DNA from: Phytoactinopolyspora limicola
Lineage (GTDB): Bacteria > Actinomycetota > Actinomycetes > Jiangellales > Jiangellaceae
Direction: 5' to 3'
Assembly (NCBI RefSeq): GCF_011320225.1
Contig: NZ_JAAOEN010000001.1
Span: forward strand, 62,001 to 126,000
DNA: 64,000 nt
Part shown: positions 1 through 8,835 of the stretch, piece after piece
Layout of the letters: each line of letters starts with the position of its first letter
How positions within the stretch are numbered: position 1 is the stretch's first letter
The notes under the pieces: generated by a model
What the model was told of the DNA's origin: nothing
What the model saw: the letters and a program-made list of their open reading frames with translations, nothing else
Databases searched by the model: none
Translations under genes and position numbers: made by a program

Positions 1-1
1 G

Positions 2-334
2 GCCTCCAGACGATTCGGAGCCCGCCACATCTCCGGCATCCGCGGCGAGGAGTCCCGCATCCGCCGGATCGTCCAGGCCCGCTGGGGCGACGCCGGACCA
101 TCAGCATGCCGCCCCCTAGGCCGTTGGGACGCCACCCACGTGTTCGCCTGGCTGCACGCACACGACCTGCCCGTGCACCCCGCCTACGCCATGTCGATCG
201 GCGGGGTGCTCGACAGGCGGTGGCTACGCGTCTCATCTATCGGCGGAGTCCGCGGCGCCGACAAGGGCCGCGCCGAGTGGGAGTGCCGCTACTACCCCGA
301 CATCGTTCCTGCCCACGCCGGGGGGCACGCATGA
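2..334 (+). CDS. PAPS-reductase-like protein, C-terminal part (5' truncated by window)
   Basis: The reading frame is open from base 2 to a TGA at 332-334, giving about 110 residues of the C terminus. It contains FGARHISGIRGEES, CRPLGRWDATHVFAWL and HDLPVHPAYAMS, typical of the phage and DndC-type branch of the phosphoadenosine phosphosulfate reductase superfamily, which uses an adenylation-type nucleotide fold. In actinophages such proteins often sit beside DNA methyltransferases, as here: the next gene overlaps it by ATGA. Its phage role is not established. The N-terminal nucleotide-binding loop lies outside the window and cannot be checked. Confidence 0.7.
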   Translation, partial: ASRRFGARHISGIRGEESRIRRIVQARWGDAGPSACRPLGRWDATHVFAWLHAHDLPVHPAYAMSIGGVLDRRWLRVSSIGGVRGADKGRAEWECRYYPDIVPAHAGGHA

Positions 335-1278
335 GAGGCCACCGCCAGGGCGAGCTCACCCACGGCGTCAACCCGGACGACTACCCCGACTACACCGTGC
401 ACGGCGTCTACCCGTGGTCTGTGCTGCGCTCGGATTCCCGCGAGTGGCAGGACCGCAAACGCTGGTGGAAGGGTCGCGGCGTCCACGAGGAGAACGGCCG
501 CGCTGACCATCTTCTCCTGGGGTCCGGCTCATCTGAACGGCACCGCAAGATCTCCAGAGGCACGTCCCGGTTCGACCCGTTCCTCGCCGAGCTGTGCTGC
601 GAGTGGTACTCCCCACCCGGCGGCATGGTGCTGGATCCGTTCGCCGGCGGGTCATGCCGGGGCATTGTCGCTGCCGAGCTTGGCCGTCACTACACGGGTA
701 TCGACCTGTCCACGGCTCAGGTCACAGCGAACCATGCGGCGAAAGAGGCCTGGGGGCCAACCGACGGGACCGTCACCTGGCAGACGGGTGACGGCGTCGC
801 CGCGATCGGGGACATCGCAGACGGCTCCTACGACTACGTCCTGACCTGCCCGCCGTACCACTCAGCAGAGCGGTACTCGGGCGACCCACGCGACCTGTCG
901 GCGATGTCGTGGGCCGACCATCTCGATGCAGTTGCCGAGACCGCACGGCAGCTGTTTCGAGTCCTCGCCGAGGACCGGTTCGCGACGTGGGTTACCGGCG
1001 ACCTCAGAGACACTTCCGGACACCTGCGTTGTCTGCCGGAGCACACCATCATGGCGCTGCGTGACGCCGGTTTCGGGGTGGTCAACGACCAGGTCCTCGT
1101 CACGCCAGCTGGGTCGATGTATCGCATGTTGCGCCGCTGGTGGACCAACACACGCTCGGCTGGCCGTGTGCATCAGCGTGTCATCACGGTCGTCAAAGGC
1201 GACCGGCGGTTAGCAGTCACCGCACAGAGCAGAGGGCTCCACCACATCGCCCCCATCGCCGCCCCGGAGGCCGAATGA
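331..1278 (+). CDS. Phage DNA methyltransferase
   Basis: Predicted 315-aa SAM-dependent DNA methyltransferase. DPFAGGS (residues 102-108) is the SAM-binding FxGxG-type motif and TCPPY (172-176) is the catalytic motif of amino-methyltransferases (N6-adenine or N4-cytosine). The SAM motif precedes the catalytic motif. The N terminus has a Trp/Arg-rich stretch (RKRWWKGR) that may form part of the target-recognition region. The start at 331 is chosen because it overlaps the upstream stop (ATGA) and removes an implausible Arg-rich extension. The likely role is protection of phage DNA from host restriction. No restriction gene is visible. Confidence 0.85.
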   Translation: MRGHRQGELTHGVNPDDYPDYTVHGVYPWSVLRSDSREWQDRKRWWKGRGVHEENGRADHLLLGSGSSERHRKISRGTSRFDPFLAELCCEWYSPPGGMVLDPFAGGSCRGIVAAELGRHYTGIDLSTAQVTANHAAKEAWGPTDGTVTWQTGDGVAAIGDIADGSYDYVLTCPPYHSAERYSGDPRDLSAMSWADHLDAVAETARQLFRVLAEDRFATWVTGDLRDTSGHLRCLPEHTIMALRDAGFGVVNDQVLVTPAGSMYRMLRRWWTNTRSAGRVHQRVITVVKGDRRLAVTAQSRGLHHIAPIAAPEAE

Positions 1279-2231
1279 CCAACCCCAACCCCGACGAACA
1301 CGCCCCACCCGAGTGCCACCGCCACGGCAACGATCGCGCCATCACCGACCAACACACACCCGACTGCGACAACCCCCACACCTGCACCGGCTGCCTGCCC
1401 TGCCCACAACGACACTGCACCGTCGACCAACGCCGCCATCTCCACCCCAAACACGACGGCCCCCGCACCTGCACCACTTGCCTCAACAGCACCCGCACCC
1501 AGCTCGGCTCACTGCGAGCTCTCGCGATCACCGCACAGCACGAAATCACCGCCAGCCGCTACCGCTCCCCCCAAGCACCCCGCACCGGCGGACGCTCCCC
1601 CGATACACCCACACCCGGCGGCGACGCCCTCGCCATGCTCACCGCCGGCCACAACGGCACCGTCGTGTACTCCCGCACCGGCAACCGCGACCACGCCGCC
1701 GACCACCAACCCGACGACCCCGACCCCGTCCTCGCGGTCCTCGCCTCGTGGGAGGACGACTGGCGCAAGACCCGCGGCGAACCCGCAGCCGGACCGCCCA
1801 GCTTCCACACCGTCCTCGCCTACCTCACCCGCCACCTCGACTGGGCCGCCCAACATCACGACGCGTTCCCCGATTTCTCGGCCGACGTCGCCCGGATCCG
1901 CCGCCGGCTGTTGTCCGTGGTGGGCGATTCTCCCGCGCCTGAGCGTGCCGCGTCGGCGTCCTGTACCGAATGTGGCAGCCGGTTGGTCGCCGAGATCCGT
2001 GACCCGAAGCCGTGTCACCACAGCCGTCGCCCGCAGCGGCGCCGGGACCGCGACGGGGTGTGGGAGCCGTTGGACGAGTTCGAGCACCGGGTCACCGCGT
2101 GGGAGGTGGAGCATGCCCGCTGTGATCAGGGCGGCCGGGAGGACTTGTGGGTGTGCGACGATTGCGGCACGACCTACACGCCGGCGCAGTATTTCATCGC
2201 TCTGGCAGCGAGGCTGGAGGAAGCATCGTGA
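1275..2231 (+). CDS. Phage zinc-finger protein of unknown function
   Basis: 318 residues, starting at an ATG that overlaps the methyltransferase stop. The N-terminal third is rich in His, Cys and Pro with paired cysteines (CTGCLPCPQRHC, CTTCLNS), suggesting a treble-clef or zinc-ribbon cluster. A C-terminal pair of CxxC motifs (CTECGS near residue 234 and CDDCGT near 298) suggests a second zinc site. The central region (DWRKTRGE, YLTRHLDWAAQHHDAFPDF) resembles a conserved actinophage hypothetical often found just before the terminase. The codons of the first half are very C-rich. Function unknown; a DNA-binding role is an inference. Confidence 0.7.
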   Translation: MTNPNPDEHAPPECHRHGNDRAITDQHTPDCDNPHTCTGCLPCPQRHCTVDQRRHLHPKHDGPRTCTTCLNSTRTQLGSLRALAITAQHEITASRYRSPQAPRTGGRSPDTPTPGGDALAMLTAGHNGTVVYSRTGNRDHAADHQPDDPDPVLAVLASWEDDWRKTRGEPAAGPPSFHTVLAYLTRHLDWAAQHHDAFPDFSADVARIRRRLLSVVGDSPAPERAASASCTECGSRLVAEIRDPKPCHHSRRPQRRRDRDGVWEPLDEFEHRVTAWEVEHARCDQGGREDLWVCDDCGTTYTPAQYFIALAARLEEAS

Positions 2232-2620
2232 TCGACGAAGTCATCGCGTTTCTGCGGGCACGGCTGGACGAGGTGGAAGCTGCGGCGTCAGCTGCGAGGA
2301 CGTCAGGCCAGTGGTGGGTGGACGGGCCAGCCGAGCAATCCGGGCTTTGGTGGGTCTATGACACGGGAGCGAAATTCGAGAGCGAGGACGTGGCAAGGCA
2401 CATCGCCCGCCACGATCCGACGTATGTTCTTGACAATGTGGCCACCATGCGGTTGATCGTGGACGAGCACAGTCCGACTTCGAGGGTGGTGGGCGCGTCC
2501 GAACCGGAAGCCCTGGGCTGTCGGACGTGTAGAACGCGTGAGTGGCCGTGCCGGACACTTCGCATCCTTGCGCGGCCATGGTGTGATCATCCCGAGTTTG
2601 ATCACACGTGGCGCCTGTGA
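2228..2620 (+). CDS. DUF6221-like phage protein (copy 1)
   Basis: 130-aa small soluble protein starting at a GTG that overlaps the upstream stop (GTGA). The pattern is typical of the DUF6221 family common in Streptomyces and related phages: an N-terminal helix (FLRARLDEVEAAA), HIARHDPTYVL, an R-x-I-V-D-E-H-S segment, a Cys pair (CRTCRTREWPC) and a C-terminal ILARPWCDHPEFDHTWR. A second member, without the cysteine pair, lies at 25,644-26,060 on the other strand. Function unknown. Family assignment is from recognition of the pattern. Confidence 0.7.
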   Translation: MIDEVIAFLRARLDEVEAAASAARTSGQWWVDGPAEQSGLWWVYDTGAKFESEDVARHIARHDPTYVLDNVATMRLIVDEHSPTSRVVGASEPEALGCRTCRTREWPCRTLRILARPWCDHPEFDHTWRL

Positions 2621-2823
2621 ACACGGTTGGTGTCGATGCTTACGCGCTTGCTGAGTTCCTCGGCGTCCCGGTGGCGACGATCCGGTCGTGGGCGAATCGG
2701 GGCAAGATCCACCCGGTTGGTAAGGATCGTCGAGGGCGGACGCTCTACGACCCGGCCGAAGTGACGCGACACGCCCGGCACGCCAGGACGTTTGCGCAAG
2801 CCGCTGACCAGGTGCAACACTGA
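2617..2823 (+). CDS. MerR/AlpA-like helix-turn-helix protein
   Basis: 68-aa DNA-binding protein. The segment AYALAEFLGVPVATIRSWANRGKI followed by RRGRTLYDPAEV is a winged-helix HTH as in MerR, AlpA and excisionase-type proteins. The GTG at 2617 overlaps the previous stop and is preferred over the GTG at 2608. It sits directly before the terminase, so it could be a small terminase subunit, but its size and Y-D-P-A-E-V wing fit a regulator equally well. The 18-bp palindrome found elsewhere in the prophage lies 37 bp downstream. A second protein of the same type is at 35,233. Confidence 0.6.
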   Translation: MNTVGVDAYALAEFLGVPVATIRSWANRGKIHPVGKDRRGRTLYDPAEVTRHARHARTFAQAADQVQH

Positions 2824-2859
2824 CGGCTGTAGACGTGTGTCTAATTCGGATCCCGACCA

Positions 2860-2877
2860 TTGACATTTCAACGTCAA
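2860..2877. promoter_or_regulatory. 18-bp palindromic operator/stoperator, site 1
   Basis: TTGACATTTCAACGTCAA, an inverted repeat with half-site TTGACr. It lies in the 91-bp gap between the HTH gene and the terminase gene, at the start of the late operon. The same motif recurs at 21,766, 33,846, 35,148 and, with one weaker half, 35,203. No convincing -10 hexamer follows, so it looks like a repressor or roadblock site rather than a simple promoter. Confidence 0.65.
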
Positions 2878-2914
2878 AACGGGAGTTGAGGAAGGCAATC
2901 CAGGAGGTGCCACA

Positions 2915-4453
2915 TTGGCCACCACCTGGATCGACGAACTCCGCCAACGCATCCAACCCCACCCCCACCTCAACGACCCCGCCGGCTGGATCCGGACCAG
3001 GCTCCGCGAACACCTCTGGTCCAAGCAACGTGAGATCGTCGACGCCATCCGCGACCACCCCAAAGTCGCCGTCCACTCCTGCCACGACGCCGGCAAGAGC
3101 TTCATCGCATCTCGGGTCGCCGACTGGTGGATCGACGTCCACCCCGAAGGGTCAGCGTTCGTCGCCTCAACCGCACCCACGTACAGGCAGGTCAACGCGA
3201 TCCTGTGGGAAGAGATCCGCACCTCCCACCAGAAGGGCAACCTCAAAGGCCGCGTCACCCAGTCTGACGAGTGGAAGATCGGTGACCGCCTCGTCGGGTA
3301 CGGCCGCAAACCCGCCGACCACGACGAACACGGCTTCCAAGGCATCCACCGCCGCTACGTCCTCGTCATCCTCGACGAAGCCTGCGGAATCCCACCGGCA
3401 CTGTGGACCGGCGTCGACGCCATCACAACCAACGACGACGCCCGCATCCTCGCGATCGGCAACCCCGACGACGAGACCTCCGAGTTCGCCCGGCTCTGCC
3501 GGCCAGGCTCCGGCTGGCACGTCATCCGCATCGACGGCCTGACCACGCCGAACGTCGACAAGGCCACCATGGCCGCCGCGCTGGACGAGATCGGATTCGG
3601 CACCCGCAACGCCCAAGAAGCCGAGCAACGCCAACGGCTGCTCGCCGCGTGCCCCGACGAACGTGAACAGGTCCCGGCTGATCTTCGTCACCTGCTGCTA
3701 TCGCCGTCGTGGATCGCGGACAAGGCCCGACGATGGGGCGTGGACTCCCCGCTGTTCACCGCCAAGGTCCGCGGCGAGTTCCCCGACACGTCCGCCGGTT
3801 CCGTGATCCCGCTCGCCTGGGTGCGAGCCGCCCAGAACCGGTGGGCCAACCGCGCCGACCCGTTGCCCCGGTTCACCCAGGCCGGCGTCGACGTCGCCGA
3901 CGAAGGCGAAGACCGAACCACCATCGCCTACCGACACGCCTGGCGCATCGACCGCATCGAGATCGTGCCCCCCGGCGACCCGATGCACACCGCAGATCAG
4001 ATCAACGCGATCGTGCCCGGCCTGTCCGTCGTCGACGGCATCGGCGTCGGTTCCGGCGTGGTCGCCCGGCTGCGGCAGCTCGGCCGCCCGGTCGTGTCGT
4101 TCATCGCGTCCCGCGGGACCGACCTGGTCGACCAAACCGGCGAACTCGGGTTCATCAACTGCCGCGCCGCGGCATGGTGGGCACTGCGGGAGATGCTCGA
4201 CCCGATCAACGGTCTCCCGATCGAGCTGCCCGACGACGACGAGCTGACCGCCGAGTTGACCGCCCCGAAGTGGACACAGGCCGGCGGCCGCATCAAGATC
4301 GAATCGAAGGACGACATCAAGAAACGTCTCGGCCGGTCCACCGACCTCGCCGACTCGGTCATCCAGGCGTTCTGGACCGACCCGACACCCGTCCTCGAAG
4401 ACGCCGACGACATGGCCAGCGACACCGACGACGACATCTTCAGCCTGATGTGA
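2915..4453 (+). CDS. terL: Terminase large subunit
   Basis: 512-aa DNA-packaging motor that cuts and translocates phage DNA into the procapsid. The N-terminal ATPase has a Walker A variant SCHDAGKS (55-62; note Cys-His-Asp-Ala before GKS) and Walker B VLVILDEA (149-156). The C-terminal RuvC-like nuclease domain starts with GVDVADEGEDRT near residue 325, giving the first metal-binding Asp. Translation starts at TTG, supported by GGAGGT seven bases upstream. The C terminus is very acidic (DADDMASDTDDD). The portal gene follows 22 bp downstream. Confidence 0.95.
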   Translation: MATTWIDELRQRIQPHPHLNDPAGWIRTRLREHLWSKQREIVDAIRDHPKVAVHSCHDAGKSFIASRVADWWIDVHPEGSAFVASTAPTYRQVNAILWEEIRTSHQKGNLKGRVTQSDEWKIGDRLVGYGRKPADHDEHGFQGIHRRYVLVILDEACGIPPALWTGVDAITTNDDARILAIGNPDDETSEFARLCRPGSGWHVIRIDGLTTPNVDKATMAAALDEIGFGTRNAQEAEQRQRLLAACPDEREQVPADLRHLLLSPSWIADKARRWGVDSPLFTAKVRGEFPDTSAGSVIPLAWVRAAQNRWANRADPLPRFTQAGVDVADEGEDRTTIAYRHAWRIDRIEIVPPGDPMHTADQINAIVPGLSVVDGIGVGSGVVARLRQLGRPVVSFIASRGTDLVDQTGELGFINCRAAAWWALREMLDPINGLPIELPDDDELTAELTAPKWTQAGGRIKIESKDDIKKRLGRSTDLADSVIQAFWTDPTPVLEDADDMASDTDDDIFSLM

Positions 4454-4475
4454 TGCGAGAGGGTGGTGATCACCC

Positions 4476-6053
4476 GTGGGCCTGCGTGACCTGTTCCGCC
4501 GCGACACCACCAACACCGCCGTCGAACTCGCCGAGGTGCAGCAGTCACGCGACGCCGAAGTGCACGGGCTGACCCACACCGTTGAGATGCTCGAATCGAA
4601 CATCACCCGGCTCGAACAAGCGTTGCTGGAGCCAGGTTGGCTGCGCCTCGAAGCTGGCCTTGAGCAGGAATTCACCCGCGAGGGGTTACGGCACATCGCG
4701 CGGTTGTGCCGCCTGCTGGCGATCAAGAACCCGCTGCTCCGGCGGGCCTCCGCGTTGAAGGTGTACTACGTGTTCGGCCAGGGCTTATCGATCGCGGCGA
4801 AAGACGAGCTGGTCAACGAAGTCGTCACCCAGTTCATCGAAGACCCCCACAACCAGGCCGCGCTGTTCGGACAGTCCGCGCAGGAGGAAAACGAGAAAGC
4901 GCTCCACACGGACGCGAACCTGTTCCTCACCGCGTTCACCCACCCCCTCACCGGGCGAGTGCAAGTCCGGTCGATCCCGTTCGACGAGGTCAACGACGTC
5001 ATCTACTCCCCGGATGACGCGGCCGAGCCGTGGTTCTACGAGCGCCGCTGGACACAGGTCATCCGCACTGCGGAGGGCACCAGGACTGAGCTGAAACGGG
5101 CGTTGTACCCGGACATCGACTACCGGCCACGGCATCGGCCCGCCATGTGGGGCGGGTGGGAGGTCCGGTGGGACTCACCGGTGCTGCACGTGCATACCAA
5201 CCGCCCCAAGAACTGGACGTTCGGGGTGCCCGAGTTCTACCCAGCGTTGGACTGGGCACGTGCGCACACGGAGTTCCTCGACGACTTCCGCCGCATGGTC
5301 AAGACGCTGTCGAAATTCCTCTGGCAGGTCAAGACCAAGGGGTCGCAGCTGGGCAAGGCTCAGTCGGCGATGGCGAAAGCGACCGCCGAGGACGCACCTG
5401 TTGGGCAGACGTTCGTCGCCGATCATGGCGCCGGGGAGTTGTCGACCGTCAAGGCCGGCGGGATCGCGTTGTCCCCGCAGGACGCGCGGCAGCTCGCACT
5501 GATGGTGTCCGCGGCCACCGACATCCCCGAGACGATGCTGATGGGCGACCCATCCACCGGGAACCTCGCCACCGCCGAGACCCTGGACCGGCCGACCGAG
5601 CTGGGGTTCGAGCATCGCCGCAACCTGTGGGCGACTGTTGTCGACCGGTTGAGTCAGCACGTCATCGACGCGTCCGTACTCGCACCCCGCGGCGCCCTGT
5701 CCGGGGTGGTTGAGCGTGACGAGTATGGCCGGCTGGTCATCACCCTGCGGGGTGACCGGTCGCGGGTCATCAATGTCGACTGGCCCCCGCTGAACGAGCG
5801 GAGCATGGACGAGGTCATCAAGGCCCTCGCCGGGTCGACGGGCGGCGCCAAGGACATCCCCGGCATGCCGGACGAGGTCCTGTTGCGCCTGGCGTTGGTC
5901 GCGCTCGACGTGAACGACCCCGACGAGATCGTCGCCACCGCCCGCGACGCGCTGGAGAGATCCGCCGACGAACGCGACGAGCACGAGGACGGCATCGTGG
6001 AGGCGGTCCGTGAACTGCGGGAATCCATCGACCGTGTCCTCGTCGCAGCATAA
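4476..6053 (+). CDS. Portal protein
   Basis: 525-aa portal subunit forming the dodecameric ring at the head vertex through which DNA enters and leaves. Features match actinophage portals: an N-terminal coiled-coil segment (about 25-50), the core with KVYYVFGQGL and YERRWTQV, a DDFRRMVKTLSKFLWQVKT helix, and QLALMVSAATDIPETMLMGDPSTGNLATAETLDRP, the clip/stem region of SPP1/HK97-type portals. The acidic C terminus binds terminase in related phages. It starts at GTG after GAGGGTGGTGA. The 3' end overlaps the next gene by 44 bp. Confidence 0.92.
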   Translation: MGLRDLFRRDTTNTAVELAEVQQSRDAEVHGLTHTVEMLESNITRLEQALLEPGWLRLEAGLEQEFTREGLRHIARLCRLLAIKNPLLRRASALKVYYVFGQGLSIAAKDELVNEVVTQFIEDPHNQAALFGQSAQEENEKALHTDANLFLTAFTHPLTGRVQVRSIPFDEVNDVIYSPDDAAEPWFYERRWTQVIRTAEGTRTELKRALYPDIDYRPRHRPAMWGGWEVRWDSPVLHVHTNRPKNWTFGVPEFYPALDWARAHTEFLDDFRRMVKTLSKFLWQVKTKGSQLGKAQSAMAKATAEDAPVGQTFVADHGAGELSTVKAGGIALSPQDARQLALMVSAATDIPETMLMGDPSTGNLATAETLDRPTELGFEHRRNLWATVVDRLSQHVIDASVLAPRGALSGVVERDEYGRLVITLRGDRSRVINVDWPPLNERSMDEVIKALAGSTGGAKDIPGMPDEVLLRLALVALDVNDPDEIVATARDALERSADERDEHEDGIVEAVRELRESIDRVLVAA

Positions 6054-6942
6054 GACGCGCCCTGCGGCGGCACCCCTCCTGTCCCGGCTGGCGAGCCTGG
6101 CCCCGGCCCTGGACGCGTTCATCGAGTCGGCCAGCCCGGCATCGAAGGAACACGCCACTCGACCGTTGGAACGTCGCCTGCGGCGTGGGCTGACCACCAT
6201 GTGGGCCGAGCAGTCCCGCCGGCTCCTGGAGCACCTGGGGGTGTTCTCCTGGCGGTTCGTCGCGGTCGAAGCGCAGCGTCCGCTCGTGGAAGCGGGACCG
6301 ATCCCCGACGATGCGCTCGCCCGGATCTGGCAGTCCATCACCTCCGCCACCGGTGGGCCGCTGGCCAGCCTGCTCAACGGGCTCGCCGGCGACGGGATAC
6401 GCCGTGGCCACAACGCCGGCACCCTCGACGTCGGCCTGAGCATCAGCTTCGACGTCGACCATCCCCTCGCGGTCGACTACCTGTCCGGGTACGGCGCGTC
6501 ACGCGTGGCCGGGATCGACCGGACCACCATGCGGGAGCTCCGGTCGCTGCTCGCTCAGGCCGCCGGTAGCGGCTGGTCCTACGACTTCACGGCACGGGAG
6601 ATCCGGCGCCGCTTCCAGGGTTTCTCCAACCCGTCGGTGCTCGGACACATCCGTGACCGTGCCGAACTCGTCGCCGTGACCGAGATCGGCGAGGCGTACG
6701 AGCACGGCCAGTGGATGGTCATCGAGCGGCTACGCGAGCAGGGCATCCAGACCGACAAGGCGTGGCTGTCCGCCGAAGACGCCCGCGTGTGTGACGTGTG
6801 CGAACCGGCCGCGGCGGCGGGGTGGATCCCCAGCGGGAACGAGTTCCCGAACGGCCGGCACCGCCCGCTCGGCCACCCAGGCTGCCGATGCGCACTCACG
6901 ATCCGCGTGGCAGACCAGTCACGAGTCGTCCCGGTCGGCTAG
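6010..6942 (+). CDS. MuF-like minor head protein
   Basis: 310-aa minor capsid protein of the Mu gpF/SPP1 gp7 group, normally a few copies inside the capsid bound to the portal. The diagnostic C-terminal MuF motif is present: CDVCEP (about 260-265), a GNEFPNGRH segment and GHPGCRCAL. The GTG at 6010 overlaps the portal end by 44 bp; a GTG at 6031 is an alternative. No toxin domain follows the MuF motif, unlike some polymorphic MuF proteins; the protein stops about 16 residues after it. Confidence 0.85.
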   Translation: MNCGNPSTVSSSQHKTRPAAAPLLSRLASLAPALDAFIESASPASKEHATRPLERRLRRGLTTMWAEQSRRLLEHLGVFSWRFVAVEAQRPLVEAGPIPDDALARIWQSITSATGGPLASLLNGLAGDGIRRGHNAGTLDVGLSISFDVDHPLAVDYLSGYGASRVAGIDRTTMRELRSLLAQAAGSGWSYDFTAREIRRRFQGFSNPSVLGHIRDRAELVAVTEIGEAYEHGQWMVIERLREQGIQTDKAWLSAEDARVCDVCEPAAAAGWIPSGNEFPNGRHRPLGHPGCRCALTIRVADQSRVVPVG

Positions 6943-6997
6943 TCCCGCACCCCGTCAACATTCCAGTTTCCGTGTTCCCGCTGGGAGGCACATTGTC

Positions 6998-8449
6998 ATG
7001 CCCACTGCCACCATTCCCACGCCCCGCGAGGTGTTCAACCCGCCCCCGGAAAAGACGGCGTTCACCGAGACCGCCACGCTTGAGCTGGTCGAGGCCAGCG
7101 GCGCGACCGGGCGGCGGATGCGGGTGCAGCTCATCACGCCCGGCTGGGGTTCCAGCGGCTACTACTCCGAGGCCGTGCTCAAGGAGGCGGCTCGACAGCG
7201 GGTGTTCCCCGCCGGGACCACCATGTACATCGACCACCAAACCCTGTCCGAGTCTGTCGACCGTATCCACGGCGAGCGTTCCATGAAGGACCTCGCTGCC
7301 CGGTTCACCTCGGATGCCGTGTGGGACGACAACGCGAAAGCTCTCGTCGCACCACAGGTCGAAGCGTTCGGCCCGTGGCGCCCGGTCCTGGCCGAAATGA
7401 AGGACCACGTGGGCGTGTCGATCCGGTCGTTCGGCATGGCCGAGATGGGCGAAGCCGAGGGGCGCACCGGTCCGATCGTGAAGTCGATCGACTACGCCCA
7501 GTCGGTCGACTTCGTCGCCGAGGCAGGCCGCGGCGGGCGGATCCTGCAACTGCTGGAGTCGGCCCGCGCCGATCTCGGTGAGGCCCGCAACGTCGGCCAG
7601 TGGCTGGAAGCGCGCCTTCATCTGGCGTTCACCGAGATAGCTGATCACATGTACGGCGAGGGCCGGCTGTCCCGCGACGAACGGATCGCGTTGTCCTCGG
7701 CCATCAGCGACGCGCTCACCGGGTTCGCCACCCGCGTCGAGGCGGAAGCACCGCAACTGCTGGCGCGTGACCTGTGGCAAGGCCCCGAGGCGTCCGAGCA
7801 GGCCGAGACGTCACTTGGCGGCACCGACGGCGACGCCCCACCGCCGGGGGGCGACACGATCGACGCCGCCGAAGCCGCGGCAGCCGCCACACCACCTGTC
7901 CCAGCCGCACCCGCGGCTGGATCGACCGCGGATCCGTCCGCACCACCCGTCGATGTCGAGATTCAGGAGTCCAAGGAGGACACCATGACTGACACCCCCG
8001 GTGCGGGGACCGCACCTCCGTCGCTGCCGACCGTGCGGCAGGCCACCGAGGCCGAACTCGCCGAGACGCGGCGAGAGCTGGCCCAGACCCGTGCACGTGA
8101 GCGTGCCCGGATCATCTTGGGCGAATCGCTGCGGGATCAGTGGGTCCCACCGTCCACCGTCACCCGGATCACCGAGTCCCTTCTCGCCGCGCTGCCGCTC
8201 ACCCAGGAGATGAAGCTCGACGAGGCCGAACTGAGCAAGCGGGTCGTGCGGGAACTGAGCCAGGCCGAGGCGGAGATCGCCGAAGCGCTCGGCGCTGCCG
8301 GATTGGGTCGCCCACGCGATCTCGGCCACATCTCCGACCCCACCCTCGGCGGACTCGGGCAGGACCAGATCGACGCACGGCTCGAAGAGTCGTTCCGCTC
8401 TCTTGGCCTGTCCGAGTCCGCCACCAAGACCGCCGTGAAGGGACGGTAA
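6998..8449 (+). CDS. Capsid maturation protease fused to scaffold
   Basis: 483-aa protein. The first 240 residues form a compact domain (GATGRRMRVQLITPGWGSSG, TTMYIDHQT near 85, VGVSIRSFGMAEMGE) seen in actinophage head-maturation proteases; His in YIDH and Ser in GVSIRSF are plausible catalytic residues. An Ala/Pro-rich linker (about 268-325) leads to a charged helical C-terminal scaffold with many Glu-Leu-Ala repeats. The ATG at 6998 has GGGAGG upstream. A second start lies inside the gene (see 7985). Confidence 0.75.
   Translation: MPTATIPTPREVFNPPPEKTAFTETATLELVEASGATGRRMRVQLITPGWGSSGYYSEAVLKEAARQRVFPAGTTMYIDHQTLSESVDRIHGERSMKDLAARFTSDAVWDDNAKALVAPQVEAFGPWRPVLAEMKDHVGVSIRSFGMAEMGEAEGRTGPIVKSIDYAQSVDFVAEAGRGGRILQLLESARADLGEARNVGQWLEARLHLAFTEIADHMYGEGRLSRDERIALSSAISDALTGFATRVEAEAPQLLARDLWQGPEASEQAETSLGGTDGDAPPPGGDTIDAAEAAAAATPPVPAAPAAGSTADPSAPPVDVEIQESKEDTMTDTPGAGTAPPSLPTVRQATEAELAETRRELAQTRARERARIILGESLRDQWVPPSTVTRITESLLAALPLTQEMKLDEAELSKRVVRELSQAEAEIAEALGAAGLGRPRDLGHISDPTLGGLGQDQIDARLEESFRSLGLSESATKTAVKGR
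7985..8449 (+). CDS. Nested scaffold protein (internal start in protease gene)
   Basis: A strong ribosome-binding site, AAGGAGGA, sits five bases before an in-frame ATG at 7985, inside the protease/scaffold gene. It would make a separate 154-aa protein, MTDTPGAGTAPPSL onward, made of long charged helices. This is the arrangement of lambda C/Nu3, where the scaffold is also made alone in excess. Evidence is the RBS and its exact position at the end of the Ala/Pro linker; expression is inferred. Confidence 0.6.
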   Translation: MTDTPGAGTAPPSLPTVRQATEAELAETRRELAQTRARERARIILGESLRDQWVPPSTVTRITESLLAALPLTQEMKLDEAELSKRVVRELSQAEAEIAEALGAAGLGRPRDLGHISDPTLGGLGQDQIDARLEESFRSLGLSESATKTAVKGR

Positions 8450-8455
8450 CCGCTC

Positions 8456-8812
8456 ATGGCCACCAACAGCGCGTTTCATCTCGCTGATCAACTGTCCCTG
8501 CCGGTTCCGGCAGGGACCGAGTCGAACGACCCGGTCAAGGTCGGCGACCTCGTCGGTGTCGCACTCACCGACCGCGGCACCGAGGGCAACGAACCCACGC
8601 ACGCAACCGTCAAGCTGACCGGCGCGTTCCACCTCGTCGTCGACGGTGCCATCGCCGATGTCGGTGACCCGGTGTACATCGACGGCGACGGTGACCTCAC
8701 CGCCACCGCATCCGGAAACGACCTGTTCGGTCACGCACTGGAGACCAAGGGCGTCGGCGAAGGGGAAATCCCCGTCAAGATCGCCGCGTTCTCGGTCCCC
8801 GGTGGGGCCTGA
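8456..8812 (+). CDS. Capsid decoration protein (DUF2190-like)
   Basis: 118-aa beta-rich protein with the pattern of DUF2190 decoration proteins that trimerise on the capsid surface: GDLVGVALTD, a THATVKLTGAFHLVV strand pair and a glycine/aspartate turn (YIDGDGDLTA). It follows the scaffold by six bases and precedes the major capsid gene, the usual place for decoration proteins in HK97-fold phages. The start ATG lacks a strong RBS and probably depends on translational coupling. Confidence 0.75.
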   Translation: MATNSAFHLADQLSLPVPAGTESNDPVKVGDLVGVALTDRGTEGNEPTHATVKLTGAFHLVVDGAIADVGDPVYIDGDGDLTATASGNDLFGHALETKGVGEGEIPVKIAAFSVPGGA

Positions 8813-8835
8813 TCTCGAAGGAGGCACTACCCCAC

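Noticed and set aside
3167-3691. Long minus-strand frames under terminase, portal, capsid and other genes
   Set aside because: They are shadows produced by the strong third-position GC bias of the true genes; they lack RBSs and family features.
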